A stretch of DNA of 49,828 nucleotides from assembly GCA_934272745.1 (NCBI GenBank), contig CAKQSI010000012.1, positions 1 to 49,828 of the forward strand, written 5' to 3'. How positions within the stretch are numbered: position 1 is the first letter of the stretch; each line of letters starts with the position of its first letter. The position numbers and the translations under genes were made by a program. A model generated the notes under the pieces. The model made no database searches. It was not told where the DNA came from and worked only from the letters and a program-made list of their open reading frames with translations. Below, piece by piece: positions 16,271 through 25,190 of this stretch. Source of the stretch: an uncultured Clostridia bacterium (GTDB lineage Bacteria; Bacillota; Clostridia; Christensenellales; Borkfalkiaceae).

Positions 16271-16324
16271 GCGGGCGATTCATAACGATATTCTTGCTGC
16301 GGGCGATCAATGATCGCCCCTGCA
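16271..16324. repeat. Oriented intergenic palindrome, one full and one half copy
   Basis: The full copy at 16299-16324 (GGGCGATCAATGATCGCCCC core) reads in the same orientation as 6138. A half copy GCGGGCGATT starts at 16271. An AACAGACTC string follows about 50 bp downstream, as it does about 30 bp after the copy at 5927, so the repeat may be part of a longer decayed element. Confidence 0.75.
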
Positions 16325-16398
16325 AAAATATAGGTCTATATTATTAGGTTTGCAAAAACGCTTTGTTTTTTCAAACAGACTCAGGGCAATCCGCAATC

Positions 16399-16490
16399 AC
16401 CGCCCCGCCTTAAAAGCGGGCAATCCCCACGCCACTTAAAGCGGCGTTCCGTAACGACAATATTCCCTCCGCCCTAAAAGCGGTAATCGC
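16399..16490 (-). repeat. Degenerate repeats of the yigZ 3' end
   Basis: The gene end (GATTACCGCTTTTAGGGCGG on the minus strand, 16461-16490) is echoed at 16399-16428 (GATTGCCCGCTTTTAAGGCG) and partly at 16431-16447 (CGCCGCTTTAAGTGGCG). Each copy contains a stop triplet. Confidence 0.6.
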
Positions 16491-17088
16491 CGTAGCCGTC
16501 GGTCGAAACGCGGCAACGCCCCGCCAAAAAATCAACCAGCGCCGCAGCGATCCGCGCTTCCTCTTCCCTTTTTACGGGGAAAGTCGCCGTCACTTCCGCG
16601 TCGTAAGCGTAGGCAGGCGCAAGCCCCTCTTTTTCCGCGAATTTGCGGAACGCGTCCGAAAGTTCGTACGGAAACGCGGCGCGAAGAAACGCCGCTTCTG
16701 CCGTTTCGACAACGGTATTTGCCTCGATCGCAAGCGAAGCGGTTTTGGAATAGGCGCGGCACAGTCCGCCCGCGCCCAGTTTGATGCCGCCGAAGTAGCG
16801 GACGACCGCAACGCAGGTTTCCTTGAGATTTTTGGCTTTCAGCACTTCCAACATGGGGACGCCGGCGGTACCCTGCGGTTCGCCGTCGTCGCCGTAGCGC
16901 ATGAGGTTGCCCGCCTTATCCGCGACGAACGCAAAACAGACGTGCGTGGCAAAGGGGTGCGCTTTGCGGATTTTGGAAAGTCCTTCCCGCGCCTCTTCCT
17001 CCGAAGTCACGGGAAAGGCGTACCCTAAAAACCGGGACTTTTTTTCCACCCATTCGATCTCGCTCCGTCCGCCGACGCCGTAATACAA
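16474..17088 (-). CDS. yigZ: YigZ/IMPACT (UPF0029) family protein
   Basis: Conserved cytoplasmic protein related to eukaryotic IMPACT, which acts in translational control; the bacterial role is not defined. The 204-residue protein has the family signatures EKKSRFLGYAFPV (15-27), DDGEPQGTAGVPMLEVL (67-83) and VVRYFGGIKLGAGGL (about 95-109), followed by the C-terminal DUF1949-like domain. The start is TTG at 17088, 3 nt after the tyrS stop codon. The GGGGG in the last tyrS codons probably serves as its ribosome site. No ATG occurs upstream of the conserved EKKSRF region, so the TTG is needed to reach full family length. Second gene of tyrS-yigZ. Confidence 0.9.
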   Translation of the reverse strand: MYYGVGGRSEIEWVEKKSRFLGYAFPVTSEEEAREGLSKIRKAHPFATHVCFAFVADKAGNLMRYGDDGEPQGTAGVPMLEVLKAKNLKETCVAVVRYFGGIKLGAGGLCRAYSKTASLAIEANTVVETAEAAFLRAAFPYELSDAFRKFAEKEGLAPAYAYDAEVTATFPVKREEEARIAAALVDFLAGRCRVSTDGYGDYRF

Positions 17089-17091
17089 AAT

Positions 17092-18288
17092 TTACCCCCG
17101 CGTAACCGCAATGTGTACTTTTTTGCCTTTATGCAGCACGAAATCGCCCGCCGGCAGCGCCGCCTGCGGATCGGTCACCTTTTCTTCGTCGAAACGAACG
17201 CCGCCTTCGGTGATCAACCGGCGCGCTTCGCCCTTGCTTTTGCAAAGTCCCGCAAAAACGAGCGCGTCCACCGCGGTAGCCGTTTCTTTCGGAAGCACGA
17301 CTTTGGGCATGTTTTCGGCATTGCCGCCGAACGCCGCCCGCGCCTGTTCCATGGCGATTTTCGCCTTTTCTTCGCCGTGAACCAACTTTGTGACTTCAAA
17401 CGCCAACCGCTCTTTCGCGGCGTTGATACGTTCGTCGTTGTATTTCGTCAGTTCTTCGATCTCCTTTAAGTCCATAAAGGTCAGGAGGCGCATACATTCC
17501 GCCACTTTGCAGTCTTCCACGTTGCGGAAGTACTGGAAGAAATCGTAAACCGGGCATTTGTTTTCGTCCAGCCACAGGGCGCCTTTCTGTGTCTTGCCCA
17601 TCTTTTTGCCCTCGCTGTTGAGTAGCAGCGTGCAGGTCATGCAGAACGCGTCTTTCTGTTCCTTTCTCCGGATCAGATCCACGCCCGCGAGCATGTTCGA
17701 CCATTGATCGTCGCCGCCCAGTTCCAGCTTGCAGCCGTATTTTTTACTCAGCACCAAAAAGTCGTACGCCTGCATGAGCATATAGTTGAATTCGAAAAAG
17801 GTCAAGCCCTTTTCCATTCTCTGACGGAAACATTCCGCGGTCAGCATGCGGTTGACCGAAAAATGCACGCCGATTTCGCGCAGAAAATCGATATAGTTCA
17901 GGTCGAGCAGCCAGTCGGCGTTGTTGGCGATGACCGCGGCATTTTCCCCCTCGAAATCGATAAAGCGGGACATCTGCTTTTTAAAGCATTCCACGTTGTG
18001 ATCGATGGTTTCGCGCGTCATCATGGTACGCATATCGCTTCTTCCCGAAGGGTCGCCGATCATGCCCGTGCCGCCGCCGAACAGCGCGATGGGTTTGTGT
18101 CCGTAGCGCTGCATCCACGCCATCATCATGACGGGAATATAGTGCCCGATGTGCAGACTGTCCGCCGTGGGATCGAACCCGATATAGAACGGGACGCTTT
18201 CGCTCCCCAAAAGTTTGTACAGATCTTCGTCGTAAATGGTTTGTTTGATGAATCCTCTTTCTTTAAGGACGTCGTAAACGTTTTTCAT
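17092..18288 (-). CDS. tyrS: Tyrosyl-tRNA synthetase
   Basis: Class I aminoacyl-tRNA synthetase charging tRNA-Tyr. HIGH at 46-49, preceded by FYIGFDPTADSL; GGGTGMIGDPSGR; the tyrosine and tRNA-end region LGGDDQWSNMLAGVDLIRR; and the KMSKS-type loop as KKMGKTQKG (about 230). A C-terminal S4 RNA-binding domain follows (about 335-398, AGLCKSKGEARRLITEGGV). Length 398 is normal. The promoter is visible at 18387-18415, with a leader of roughly 90 nt. No T-box leader was found, although many Firmicutes regulate tyrS that way. Confidence 0.96.
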   Translation of the reverse strand: MKNVYDVLKERGFIKQTIYDEDLYKLLGSESVPFYIGFDPTADSLHIGHYIPVMMMAWMQRYGHKPIALFGGGTGMIGDPSGRSDMRTMMTRETIDHNVECFKKQMSRFIDFEGENAAVIANNADWLLDLNYIDFLREIGVHFSVNRMLTAECFRQRMEKGLTFFEFNYMLMQAYDFLVLSKKYGCKLELGGDDQWSNMLAGVDLIRRKEQKDAFCMTCTLLLNSEGKKMGKTQKGALWLDENKCPVYDFFQYFRNVEDCKVAECMRLLTFMDLKEIEELTKYNDERINAAKERLAFEVTKLVHGEEKAKIAMEQARAAFGGNAENMPKVVLPKETATAVDALVFAGLCKSKGEARRLITEGGVRFDEEKVTDPQAALPAGDFVLHKGKKVHIAVTRG

Positions 18289-18386
18289 TGCGTTGCTCCT
18301 GAAATTTCCGTAACGGATTTGCTGCGATTTCCTTTTCCCCGCAGAGCGTCGGAAACCGATCCCCGTAAAACCGTTCCGTAAAGATT

Positions 18387-18415
18387 ATTTTAACAGACTA
18401 TCGGAAAAAACGCAA
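18387..18415 (-). promoter_or_regulatory. Promoter of tyrS-yigZ
   Basis: Minus-strand TTGCGT (plus 18410-18415), 17-bp spacer, TAAAAT (plus 18387-18392) with a TGT extension before the -10. Confidence 0.7.
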
Positions 18416-18536
18416 GCGACTTGCCGGGAATTCCCGTTTTTTTCGCGATTTCCGCTACAAGACAGGCGTTTTTCGGAAAGCCGCGTCTTTTTTTCTTAAA
18501 AAAATAAGAAAGCGGCGCTTTTCTTTTTTCAAACGA

Positions 18537-18566
18537 TTGTCTTTTTTTGCCGGAATGTGTTATAAT
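18537..18566 (+). promoter_or_regulatory. Promoter of the scaffold-like/GGGtGRT operon
   Basis: TTGTCT at 18537-18542, 18-bp spacer, TATAAT at 18561-18566 with the extended -10 TGT immediately before. It is divergent from the tyrS promoter about 120 bp away. Confidence 0.75.
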
Positions 18567-18767
18567 GACAAACGGAAACGGAAATCACCTTATATCCGGG
18601 GCGCCCGCCGCCGCTTTTAAGAGGCTTACGGAAATCCTGCCGTAAAGCGGCACCTTTCAAGCGCTCGCGCTCAAGGCTCCCGAAACGGAAATTCCGCTTC
18701 CCCGAAAGCGGCTTTGCCGCGACGCAAACGTCAACAATTATTTTAAGAATCTTTATGGAGGTTTTCT
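18567..18767 (+). other. Long (about 195 nt) untranslated leader of the scaffold-like operon
   Basis: Between promoter and start codon there is no credible ORF. It contains short stems, e.g. GCTTACGG / CCGTAAAGC around 18627-18652 and GCCGCTTT-type repeats around 18705-18720, then AT-rich sequence and GGAGG 8 bp before the ATG. I do not recognise a known riboswitch class. Confidence 0.4.
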
Positions 18768-19460
18768 ATGCAATACTCAAAAGAAGTAGAAAATATGGTC
18801 TGTGTTGCAAAGGGTCCCAAACACGGTCCGGCTCCCATTCCCGAAGAAGGGAAGTGGGTCGAAGCGAAAGAGATCCGCGACATCAACGGCTTTACGCACG
18901 GCGTGGGCTGGTGCGCACCCCAGCAGGGCGCGTGCAAACTGTCCCTCAACGTCAAGGGCGGCGTCATCGAAGAAGCGCTGGTCGAAACCATCGGCTGCTC
19001 CGGTATGACCCACTCGGCGGCTATGGCTGCGGAAATCCTTCCCGGCAAAACCATTCTGGAAGCGCTGAACAGCGACCTCGTCTGCGACGCGATCAACACC
19101 GCCATGCGCGAACTGTTCCTGCAGATCGTTTACGGCAGATCGCAGTCGGCTTTCTCCGATGACGGTCTGGTCGTCGGCGCGGGGCTGGAAGACCTCGGCA
19201 AAGGGCTGCGTTCGCAGGTCGGCACGATGTACGGCACCAAAGAAAAGGGCGTCCGCTACCTCGAAATGGCAGAAGGCTACATTACCCGCCTTGCTTTGGA
19301 CGAAGATATGCAGGTCATCGGTTACGAATTCGTATCCCTCGGCAAAATGACCGACTTTATCAAGAAAGGCATGGAACCCAACGAAGCGTACAAGAAAGCG
19401 ACCGGCCACTACGGCAGATTTGAAAACGCCTTCAAGTACATCGACCCCAGAAAAGAGTAA
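18768..19460 (+). CDS. NifU/IscU-like iron-sulfur scaffold-family protein, partner of GGGtGRT protein
   Basis: A 230-residue cytoplasmic protein. Its centre resembles the NifU/IscU scaffold fold: ACKLSLNVKGGVIEEALVET leads to GCSGMTHSAAMAAEILPGKT (76-95), which parallels the GCGxAIASSS...GKT segment of IscU/NifU. Cysteines lie at C12, C49, C56, C77 and C106. C49 or C56 and C77 could match the first two scaffold ligands. The third family Cys (HCS) and the Asp of CGD are not visible, so cluster binding is not assured. The C-terminal 70 residues are an extra conserved-looking region. Start: GGAGG then ATG, with its own promoter and a long leader. It precedes the GGGtGRT gene by 12 nt, with a perfect ribosome site in the gap. 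Fold assignment moderate; function unknown. Confidence 0.8.
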   Translation: MQYSKEVENMVCVAKGPKHGPAPIPEEGKWVEAKEIRDINGFTHGVGWCAPQQGACKLSLNVKGGVIEEALVETIGCSGMTHSAAMAAEILPGKTILEALNSDLVCDAINTAMRELFLQIVYGRSQSAFSDDGLVVGAGLEDLGKGLRSQVGTMYGTKEKGVRYLEMAEGYITRLALDEDMQVIGYEFVSLGKMTDFIKKGMEPNEAYKKATGHYGRFENAFKYIDPRKE

Positions 19461-19472
19461 GGAGGCAGGACA

Positions 19473-20474
19473 ATGGCTTTATTTGAATCGTATGAAAGAA
19501 GAATCGATAAGATCAACGGCGTTCTGAAAACCTACGGAATCAATTCTGTGGAAGAATGCAGAGATATTTGCCTTTCCAAAGGCGTGGACTGCGACAAGAT
19601 CGTCAGAGGCACGCAGCCCATCTGTTTTGAAAACGCGGTCTGGGCGTACACCGTCGGCTGCGCGATCGCTATCAAAAAAGGCTGCGTAAAAGCCAAAGAC
19701 GCCGCGGCTGCCATCGGCGAAGGTCTGCAGGCGTTCTGCATCCCCGGCTCGGTTGCGGACAACCGTAAAGTCGGGCTCGGCCACGGCAACCTCGCTTCTA
19801 TGCTGCTCGACGACGCGACCGATTGCTTCTGCTTCCTCGCGGGACACGAATCCTTCGCCGCGGCGGAAGGCGCAATTTCCATCGCTCTCAACGCAAACAA
19901 AGTGCGCGGCAAAGCGCTCCGCGTTATCCTGAACGGTCTTGGCAAAGACGCCGCAATGATCATTTCCCGCATCAACGGCTTCACCTACGTCGAAACGACC
20001 TTCGACCCCTATACCGAACAGGTAAAAGTGGTTTACGAAAAGGCATATTCCGACGGCGACCGTGCGAAAGTCAAATGCTACGGCGCGGATAACGTTCCCG
20101 AAGGCGTTGCCATTATGAAACTGGAAAACGTCGGCGTTTCCATCACCGGAAACTCCACCAACCCCACGAGATTCCAGCACCCCGTTGCCGGCACCTATAA
20201 AAAGTGGTGTGTGGAAAACGGCAAAAAGTACTTCTCCGTGGCAAGCGGCGGCGGTACGGGCAGAACCCTGCATCCCGACAACATGGCTGCAGGTCCCTCC
20301 AGCTACGGCATGACCGACACCATGGGCAGAATGCATTCCGACGCGCAGTTCGCCGGCTCCTCTTCCGTTCCCGCACACGTCGAAATGATGGGCTTGATCG
20401 GTATGGGTAACAACCCGATGGTCGGCGCCACCGTTGCCTGCGCGGTTGCCGTAGAAGAAGGCATGAAGAAATAA
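19473..20474 (+). CDS. GGGtGRT family protein, function unknown
   Basis: A 333-residue protein with the diagnostic motif GGGTGRT at 259-265 (context FSVASGGGTGRTLHPDNMA). I recall a Pfam family named GGGtGRT, found mainly in anaerobic Firmicutes beside scaffold-like proteins, with no known biochemical activity. It is Cys-rich for its size: C29, C33, C40, C51, C63, C71, C89, C118, C120, C202, C246 and C323. It also has conserved-looking Gly-rich turns (VGLGHGNLASML, MGLIGMGNNPMVGAT). No signal peptide. Hydrophobic segments (NPMVGATVACAVAVEEG) are too short or too polar to be clear membrane helices. The Cys content and the scaffold-like neighbour suggest a metal or cluster-dependent enzyme or carrier, which is inference only. 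Confidence 0.85.
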   Translation: MALFESYERRIDKINGVLKTYGINSVEECRDICLSKGVDCDKIVRGTQPICFENAVWAYTVGCAIAIKKGCVKAKDAAAAIGEGLQAFCIPGSVADNRKVGLGHGNLASMLLDDATDCFCFLAGHESFAAAEGAISIALNANKVRGKALRVILNGLGKDAAMIISRINGFTYVETTFDPYTEQVKVVYEKAYSDGDRAKVKCYGADNVPEGVAIMKLENVGVSITGNSTNPTRFQHPVAGTYKKWCVENGKKYFSVASGGGTGRTLHPDNMAAGPSSYGMTDTMGRMHSDAQFAGSSSVPAHVEMMGLIGMGNNPMVGATVACAVAVEEGMKK

Positions 20475-20620
20475 GTTTCTGCTGAAAGCGGCGCATTTTT
20501 GCACTTTTCAGATGAAAGGAGTTTCGCCTGAAGCGGCGCGCATTCCTCGTCATTCGGAAAAATAAGTTTTTGACCGAAAGGCGCGTTTGCTGTCCGTTTT
20601 GGGAAAAAGGAGTCTTCTAT
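20469..20620 (+). repeat. Degenerate duplication of the GGGtGRT gene's 3' end
   Basis: Sequence from the stop codon on (AAATAAGTTTCTG..., 20469-20530) recurs about 91 bp later (AAATAAGTTTTTG..., 20560-20620). Both copies carry TAA, a GGCGC block and a distal AAAGGAGT. Identity by eye is about 70% with small gaps. Confidence 0.6.
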
Positions 20621-20659
20621 CGGGAAGGAATTTCCCAAAAGCAATAAATTGATTATAAA

Positions 20660-20700
20660 CGCCCGCCCCGCACCTTTCGGTGCGGGGCGGGCGTATTTTT
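20660..20700 (+). terminator. Rho-independent terminator of the scaffold-like/GGGtGRT operon
   Basis: Perfect 15-bp stem (CGCCCGCCCCGCACC / GGTGCGGGGCGGGCG) with a TTTC loop and TATTTTT tail. The rest of the 20475-20868 interval holds only the stop-region duplication and low-complexity sequence. Confidence 0.9.
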
Positions 20701-20868
20701 GTGCCGGATTTTTATTCCGACTGTTTTTTTTGCCGACTTAATTTTAAGCCGACCTGTCGTTATATCGTTTAGTCCGTCTTGCCGCAACGCCGGGCGTTCG
20801 GTTTCCCTACCTTACGACTCCGGCAATCGGTTTGCCGGAAACGTAAAGCGGCTTTCTACAAAAAACCG

Positions 20869-23800
20869 TCAGTTTTCGTCCGTCCAGAGGACGGGATCTT
20901 CCCCGTTCTCGTCGTAATGCCAGCAGCCGACCTGCTTGGTTTCGGAATAATACTTATGCGGGCCGGAAGTGCTGACGGCGCTGTTTAAGTTCCAATTGGT
21001 GGCTTTGGTGATCGAATTCCAGTTTGCGGAAGTCCCTTCGTAATAGACGACCGTCGTGCGGTAATCGCCCGTTTTGGCAAAGGCGGAAATGCCGAATCTG
21101 GTAATTCCTCTGCCGAGAATGAGCGTTTTCATGGAAGTGCAGTTTTCAAACGTCCAGTTGGGGACTTCGCGCAGTTTACTCGGAATATTTGCCCGTTCCA
21201 GCGCGGTACAATCGCTGAAGCAGCCCGTACCCATCGCGGTCAGGGTCTGCGGCAAATACGCTTTCACTAGCGCGGTACAACCGGAAAACACACTGTCGCC
21301 CAGTTCGGTCACACTGTCCGGCACGCGGATCTCGGTCAGTTTAGTATTATTTGCGAACGCGGAATTGCCGATCTTTTTCACGCTGCCGTCCGTAGGAATC
21401 ACGCTCAGTTCGTCGCCGAGGATCAGCGTGCCGTCCGATTTCTGAATCAGGCAATGATCTTTCACCGCAAGGTAAGGATTGCTTTCCGCAACGGAGAAAT
21501 TGCCCAGCCCCACCTTAAGGAGGGACGAGGAACCCAGCGACTGCACGCCCGCGCCGATGGAAACGGTCTTGAGTTCGTAACACAGATAGAACGCGTTCTG
21601 CGCGATGGTCTGCACGCTGTCGCCGATTTCCACGGTTTCCAGCACGTCGCAATAGTTGAACGCGCTGTCCTGAATGGTAGTCACGCCGCCGCCGACGACG
21701 ACTTTCTTCATTTTGGGGAACGAGCCGAACGTATTTCCCGCGATCACTTTAATGCGTTCGTCGGAAATAGTCACCGTTTCGGCGTCGGTCGCAACGACGG
21801 TCTTTCCGTCCGCCGCCACCAGAATGTTATCCGCGGCGAAGTAGGAAGCGTTCCCCTCCGCCACCGTAATTTCGGCAAGTCTGCGCGCGCCGAAAAACGC
21901 CCCGCTGCCGATCGAAGATACCGAAGCCGGCAGGTGCAGCGCTTTTAAGTACGAACAGTCGTTGAAAGCGTTTACCCCGATATTTTTCAGGCTTGCGGAG
22001 AAATCGATCGTTTCCAGCGAAGAGCAACTATAAAAAGCGCCTTCCTCGATGTCCGTAATGGTATCGGGCAGAATGAGGTTTTTCATGACCGAGCGGTTGT
22101 AGAACGCGTTTTTTAAGATTCGCGTGACCGGTTTCCCCTCGTACTCTTCGGGAATGATCAGCGTATCGCAGGTTTTGCCCGAATTGTTATACGCCACCCC
22201 GTAGGAACCGAAGTAGTCGATATAAGTAAAGGTCAGCATGGCAAGGTCGCTTTCGGTCGCCTCCGGCTTGCCGGGTCCGCCGGCAAAGATCAGTTCGTAA
22301 TCGCCGCCGAGCGTTGCGTCCCACGCTTCGCCCTTTTCCACCTTTTCCCACTTCTTTTCGGTACCGAGGTAGGTGATTTTTTTCAATGCCTTGCAGCCGG
22401 AAAACGCCTGCGCGCCGATGGACTGCAGGCTCTTCGGCAGGGTGATTTCGGTAAGGCGATAGAGTCCCGCAAACGCCGCTTCGCCGATCGCCGAAACGCT
22501 GCCGTCGGTGGGAATTTCGCTGTTTAAAAATCCGATCACAACCGTGCCGGTCGCGCTCTCGATCAGGCAGTTGCCCTGCACCGTAAAGGTTTTGTTGCCT
22601 GCGTCAACCGCAAGGTCCCAGATGGGCGTACTCTGGAAAGTGCTGGGCGAGATCGACTTCAGCCCCGCGGGAACGGTAAACGACGCAAGCCCCGTATTCA
22701 TAAAGGCAAGTTTTTCGATTTTTTCCAGTCCGGAATTGAGTTCGACCTCTTGCAGTTTCTTCTGCCCTCTGAAAGCCGAAGCGCCTATTTGGGTCACGTT
22801 GCTGCCGAAAATCACCTTTGTCAGGGTCGCTGCTTCGCCGGAGAAGGCGCTTTCCGCAACAGCGACTACGGGGCGATCCATAAAGGTATCCGGAATGGTA
22901 ATTTCGGCGTCGTCTTCGTTCCGTCTGCCGCTGACGGCATAACCGCCGTCCGTTTCCGTAAACTTCAGTTTCTGCCAAAGGGCGGTCAGCGTTCTGTCCC
23001 CCGAGGAACGGGAAATTTTTGTGACCGTCTTGCCGTCTTCGTCCTGCCAGCCGAGGAAAACGTACTTCCCGTGCGTTGCGGGCTGCAATCCGATCTCGTC
23101 AATTGCGGTATATTCGGCAGGGTTTTCGGGGGCGTTTTCGCCGCCGCCGAGAACGTATGCAATCTGATACAATTTATAACTGACCGCGGGAATCACTACG
23201 TCGCCCGCAACAGGGACGTCCGCCACGATCTTTTTCAGCGCGTTATTATCCCAAAAAGTTCTGTACCCGGCAACTTCCGCCACAGCGGGAATCTCGCCCT
23301 CGAAGCAGGCAAGGTGCTTGACGGGATAGATAATATCCGCCTGTCCTTCCTGACGGAAAGTAACGGTATGCACCGCGCGCGTGACGGTGATTTTCGCTTC
23401 GCGCGAGGCGGAAGTCAGGTAATAGTTCTGATACTGCCCCACGCCCTCGATAATTTCCGCAATCGCGGTATAGGTGCCTTCTTCTTTCACCTCCCCCGCG
23501 TAGCGGACGGAAAGTTCCACGCTTTCGCCGTCAATCAGACCGGAAGCAACGCGCGCCGTCAGGTCTTCGTGCGATTCGCCGTCGTAAGTCACGTTGAAAT
23601 TGCCGACAAATTCCACGGTCAACCCTGCTTTTTCTACGATAAGCGTCGCTTTTTTATCGGGAATTTCGGCATAATGCGCGGGGTCTTCCACCGTGAAACG
23701 CGCGGTGATCTCGTGCTTGCCGACGGCGGAAGTTTCGCCGAAGTACTGCACGGAAACCCCTTGCGGCAGTTCGCCCGTGACCGAAATTCCGTGCACGGCG

Positions 23801-24927
23801 CCGTCGTAAGTGACCGTTTCGTCAATAAACCCAACGCCGCTCACGTCGCAGACGATCTTTTCGATGGTCAGCCACGCGGTGCAGTCGGGAATGGGTTCGT
23901 AATTTTTATCGTCGTTATCGTCGAAGAACCAGAAGTGCGCCAGAATGTGATAAATGCCCGGCTCGGTCTGCGTATTGTCCTGATAGCCGTCGCTTTGGCT
24001 GACTTCATAAGCCGCCCAGACGCCCTCCGGCAGGTTTTCGGCAACCAACGTATGCGCCTTGCCGTCGTAAGTGATCACGGTGTTTTCAAACCGCACGCCG
24101 CTCATATCTTTGACGGCTTTTTTGACGGTCATGCCCGTTCCCCAAGGGACGATGGGCTCGTAGTTGGCTTCGTCTCCGGTAAAGTAGGCAGTAACTTCGT
24201 AAACGCCGGCGTTGATCTGCCCGTTATTTTCGTAACGGACGGTTACCCCTTCGGGAAGGGTGCCTTTGATATAGATGCTGTGCGCCGTGCCGTCGTAGGT
24301 AAAGTTTTCCCCCGTAAAGGTGACGCCGCTCATATCGTACACGGCTTTTTGAATGGTCAGCGTGCCGGTCAGCGTTTCCGTACCGAAATCGCCCGTCACC
24401 GTCGCCGCGACCGTATAAATGCCGGCGTTTACTTTGTCGTTGCCGGCGTATTCCACGCTTGCCCCTGCGGGAAGCCCGACCACCGCAAGCGAATGTACGT
24501 TTCCGTCATAAGTTACGGTAAGGTCGGGAAGCGCCAGTTGCGGCGCTTTTGACGGCTGCACGGTGGGCGCTTCGGAAGGCGCCGCCGTGGGCTTTTCGGT
24601 CGGCGCCAACGAGGGATTTTCAGACGGATTTGCCGAAGGAGTTTCCGTAGGCGCTTCGGAAGGCGCCAAAGAGGGCTTGCCCGTGGGAGTTTCCGTAGGC
24701 GCTTCGGACGGAAGCAGCGTAGGGGCTCCCGTGGGGGCGGAAGTCGGTTGCTCTCCCGTAGGGGCAGAAGTCGGCGCCCCGGTGGGTTCTCCCGTAGGTG
24801 CGGCGATAGAGGCACCCGAAGAGGGCGTGACCGACGGATTATCCGTCCCGCCGCCGCAGGCTGCAAGCCCTGTGCAAAGGGTCAGCGCCAGCAGCGCACT
24901 CAGCATCAGCTGCAAAAATTTTTTCAT
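20869..24927 (-). CDS. Large BspA-like leucine-rich-repeat surface lipoprotein with MBG-like domains
   Basis: Predicted cell-surface lipoprotein of 1352 residues. The signal peptide ends in lipobox LAAC (modified Cys C24). A stalk of about 110 residues rich in Pro, Thr, Ser and Ala (repeated PTGAPTSAPT-, PSEAPTETP-type units) follows. Next come about five beta-rich repeats (about 135-520), each with a TYDG core and AGxYxVxA (e.g. LTVTYDGNVHSLAVV, AGIYTVAATVTG), resembling MBG/YDG domains. A Listeria-Bacteroides-type repeat follows (about 590-660, GKYVFLGWQDEDGKTV). The rest is LRR_5/BspA-type repeats (pattern IGxxAFxxCxxLxxVxLPxxxxxI) to the C-terminus. Likely roles are adhesion or matrix binding. 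Ribosome site GGAGAGGAG. It converges with the GGGtGRT operon. Confidence 0.88.
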   Translation of the reverse strand: MKKFLQLMLSALLALTLCTGLAACGGGTDNPSVTPSSGASIAAPTGEPTGAPTSAPTGEQPTSAPTGAPTLLPSEAPTETPTGKPSLAPSEAPTETPSANPSENPSLAPTEKPTAAPSEAPTVQPSKAPQLALPDLTVTYDGNVHSLAVVGLPAGASVEYAGNDKVNAGIYTVAATVTGDFGTETLTGTLTIQKAVYDMSGVTFTGENFTYDGTAHSIYIKGTLPEGVTVRYENNGQINAGVYEVTAYFTGDEANYEPIVPWGTGMTVKKAVKDMSGVRFENTVITYDGKAHTLVAENLPEGVWAAYEVSQSDGYQDNTQTEPGIYHILAHFWFFDDNDDKNYEPIPDCTAWLTIEKIVCDVSGVGFIDETVTYDGAVHGISVTGELPQGVSVQYFGETSAVGKHEITARFTVEDPAHYAEIPDKKATLIVEKAGLTVEFVGNFNVTYDGESHEDLTARVASGLIDGESVELSVRYAGEVKEEGTYTAIAEIIEGVGQYQNYYLTSASREAKITVTRAVHTVTFRQEGQADIIYPVKHLACFEGEIPAVAEVAGYRTFWDNNALKKIVADVPVAGDVVIPAVSYKLYQIAYVLGGGENAPENPAEYTAIDEIGLQPATHGKYVFLGWQDEDGKTVTKISRSSGDRTLTALWQKLKFTETDGGYAVSGRRNEDDAEITIPDTFMDRPVVAVAESAFSGEAATLTKVIFGSNVTQIGASAFRGQKKLQEVELNSGLEKIEKLAFMNTGLASFTVPAGLKSISPSTFQSTPIWDLAVDAGNKTFTVQGNCLIESATGTVVIGFLNSEIPTDGSVSAIGEAAFAGLYRLTEITLPKSLQSIGAQAFSGCKALKKITYLGTEKKWEKVEKGEAWDATLGGDYELIFAGGPGKPEATESDLAMLTFTYIDYFGSYGVAYNNSGKTCDTLIIPEEYEGKPVTRILKNAFYNRSVMKNLILPDTITDIEEGAFYSCSSLETIDFSASLKNIGVNAFNDCSYLKALHLPASVSSIGSGAFFGARRLAEITVAEGNASYFAADNILVAADGKTVVATDAETVTISDERIKVIAGNTFGSFPKMKKVVVGGGVTTIQDSAFNYCDVLETVEIGDSVQTIAQNAFYLCYELKTVSIGAGVQSLGSSSLLKVGLGNFSVAESNPYLAVKDHCLIQKSDGTLILGDELSVIPTDGSVKKIGNSAFANNTKLTEIRVPDSVTELGDSVFSGCTALVKAYLPQTLTAMGTGCFSDCTALERANIPSKLREVPNWTFENCTSMKTLILGRGITRFGISAFAKTGDYRTTVVYYEGTSANWNSITKATNWNLNSAVSTSGPHKYYSETKQVGCWHYDENGEDPVLWTDEN

Positions 24928-25070
24928 ATCGTATCTCCTCTCCCCGCGGCTATCGGAGTTGAATTTCCCTCGAAAGTATCGGGGATTTTCCCGAAAGTAC
25001 CGGGGTGTGTTCCCGATAGTCTTGGGATTCGTTTCCCCTGCGTCCGCGTGGTAATATGCGTTTTATCTTT

Positions 25071-25093
25071 CCCCCGCGAATGCGCGGGGAAGT
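25071..25093. other. Hairpin between the two LRR lipoprotein genes
   Basis: CCCCGCG / CGCGGGG with extending pairs, in the 263-bp gap between the genes. A similar hairpin (TTCCCCCGC / GCGCGGGAA, 27252-27273) sits just before the ribosome site of the upstream paralogue. Near 24972-25030 a TTTCGGGAACCCC-like unit is repeated about three times in degenerate form. Confidence 0.4.
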
Positions 25094-25190
25094 TTTATTG
25101 CGGGAATTCTGCGTTTCTTCTGCGTGAGATATCGCATCTCCCTTCTTAAAAAAGTCTACCGCTTTCCGTTTGTACCCAAAGCGCCCGAAC

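Noticed and set aside
18289..18386. T-box riboswitch before tyrS
   Set aside because: The leader is only about 100 nt and contains no AGGGTGGNACCGCG-type T-box sequence.
22750..24552. A 600-codon open frame on the plus strand opposite the large LRR lipoprotein
   Set aside because: It mirrors the Thr/Tyr/Asp-rich minus-strand coding pattern and has no initiation signal or family match.
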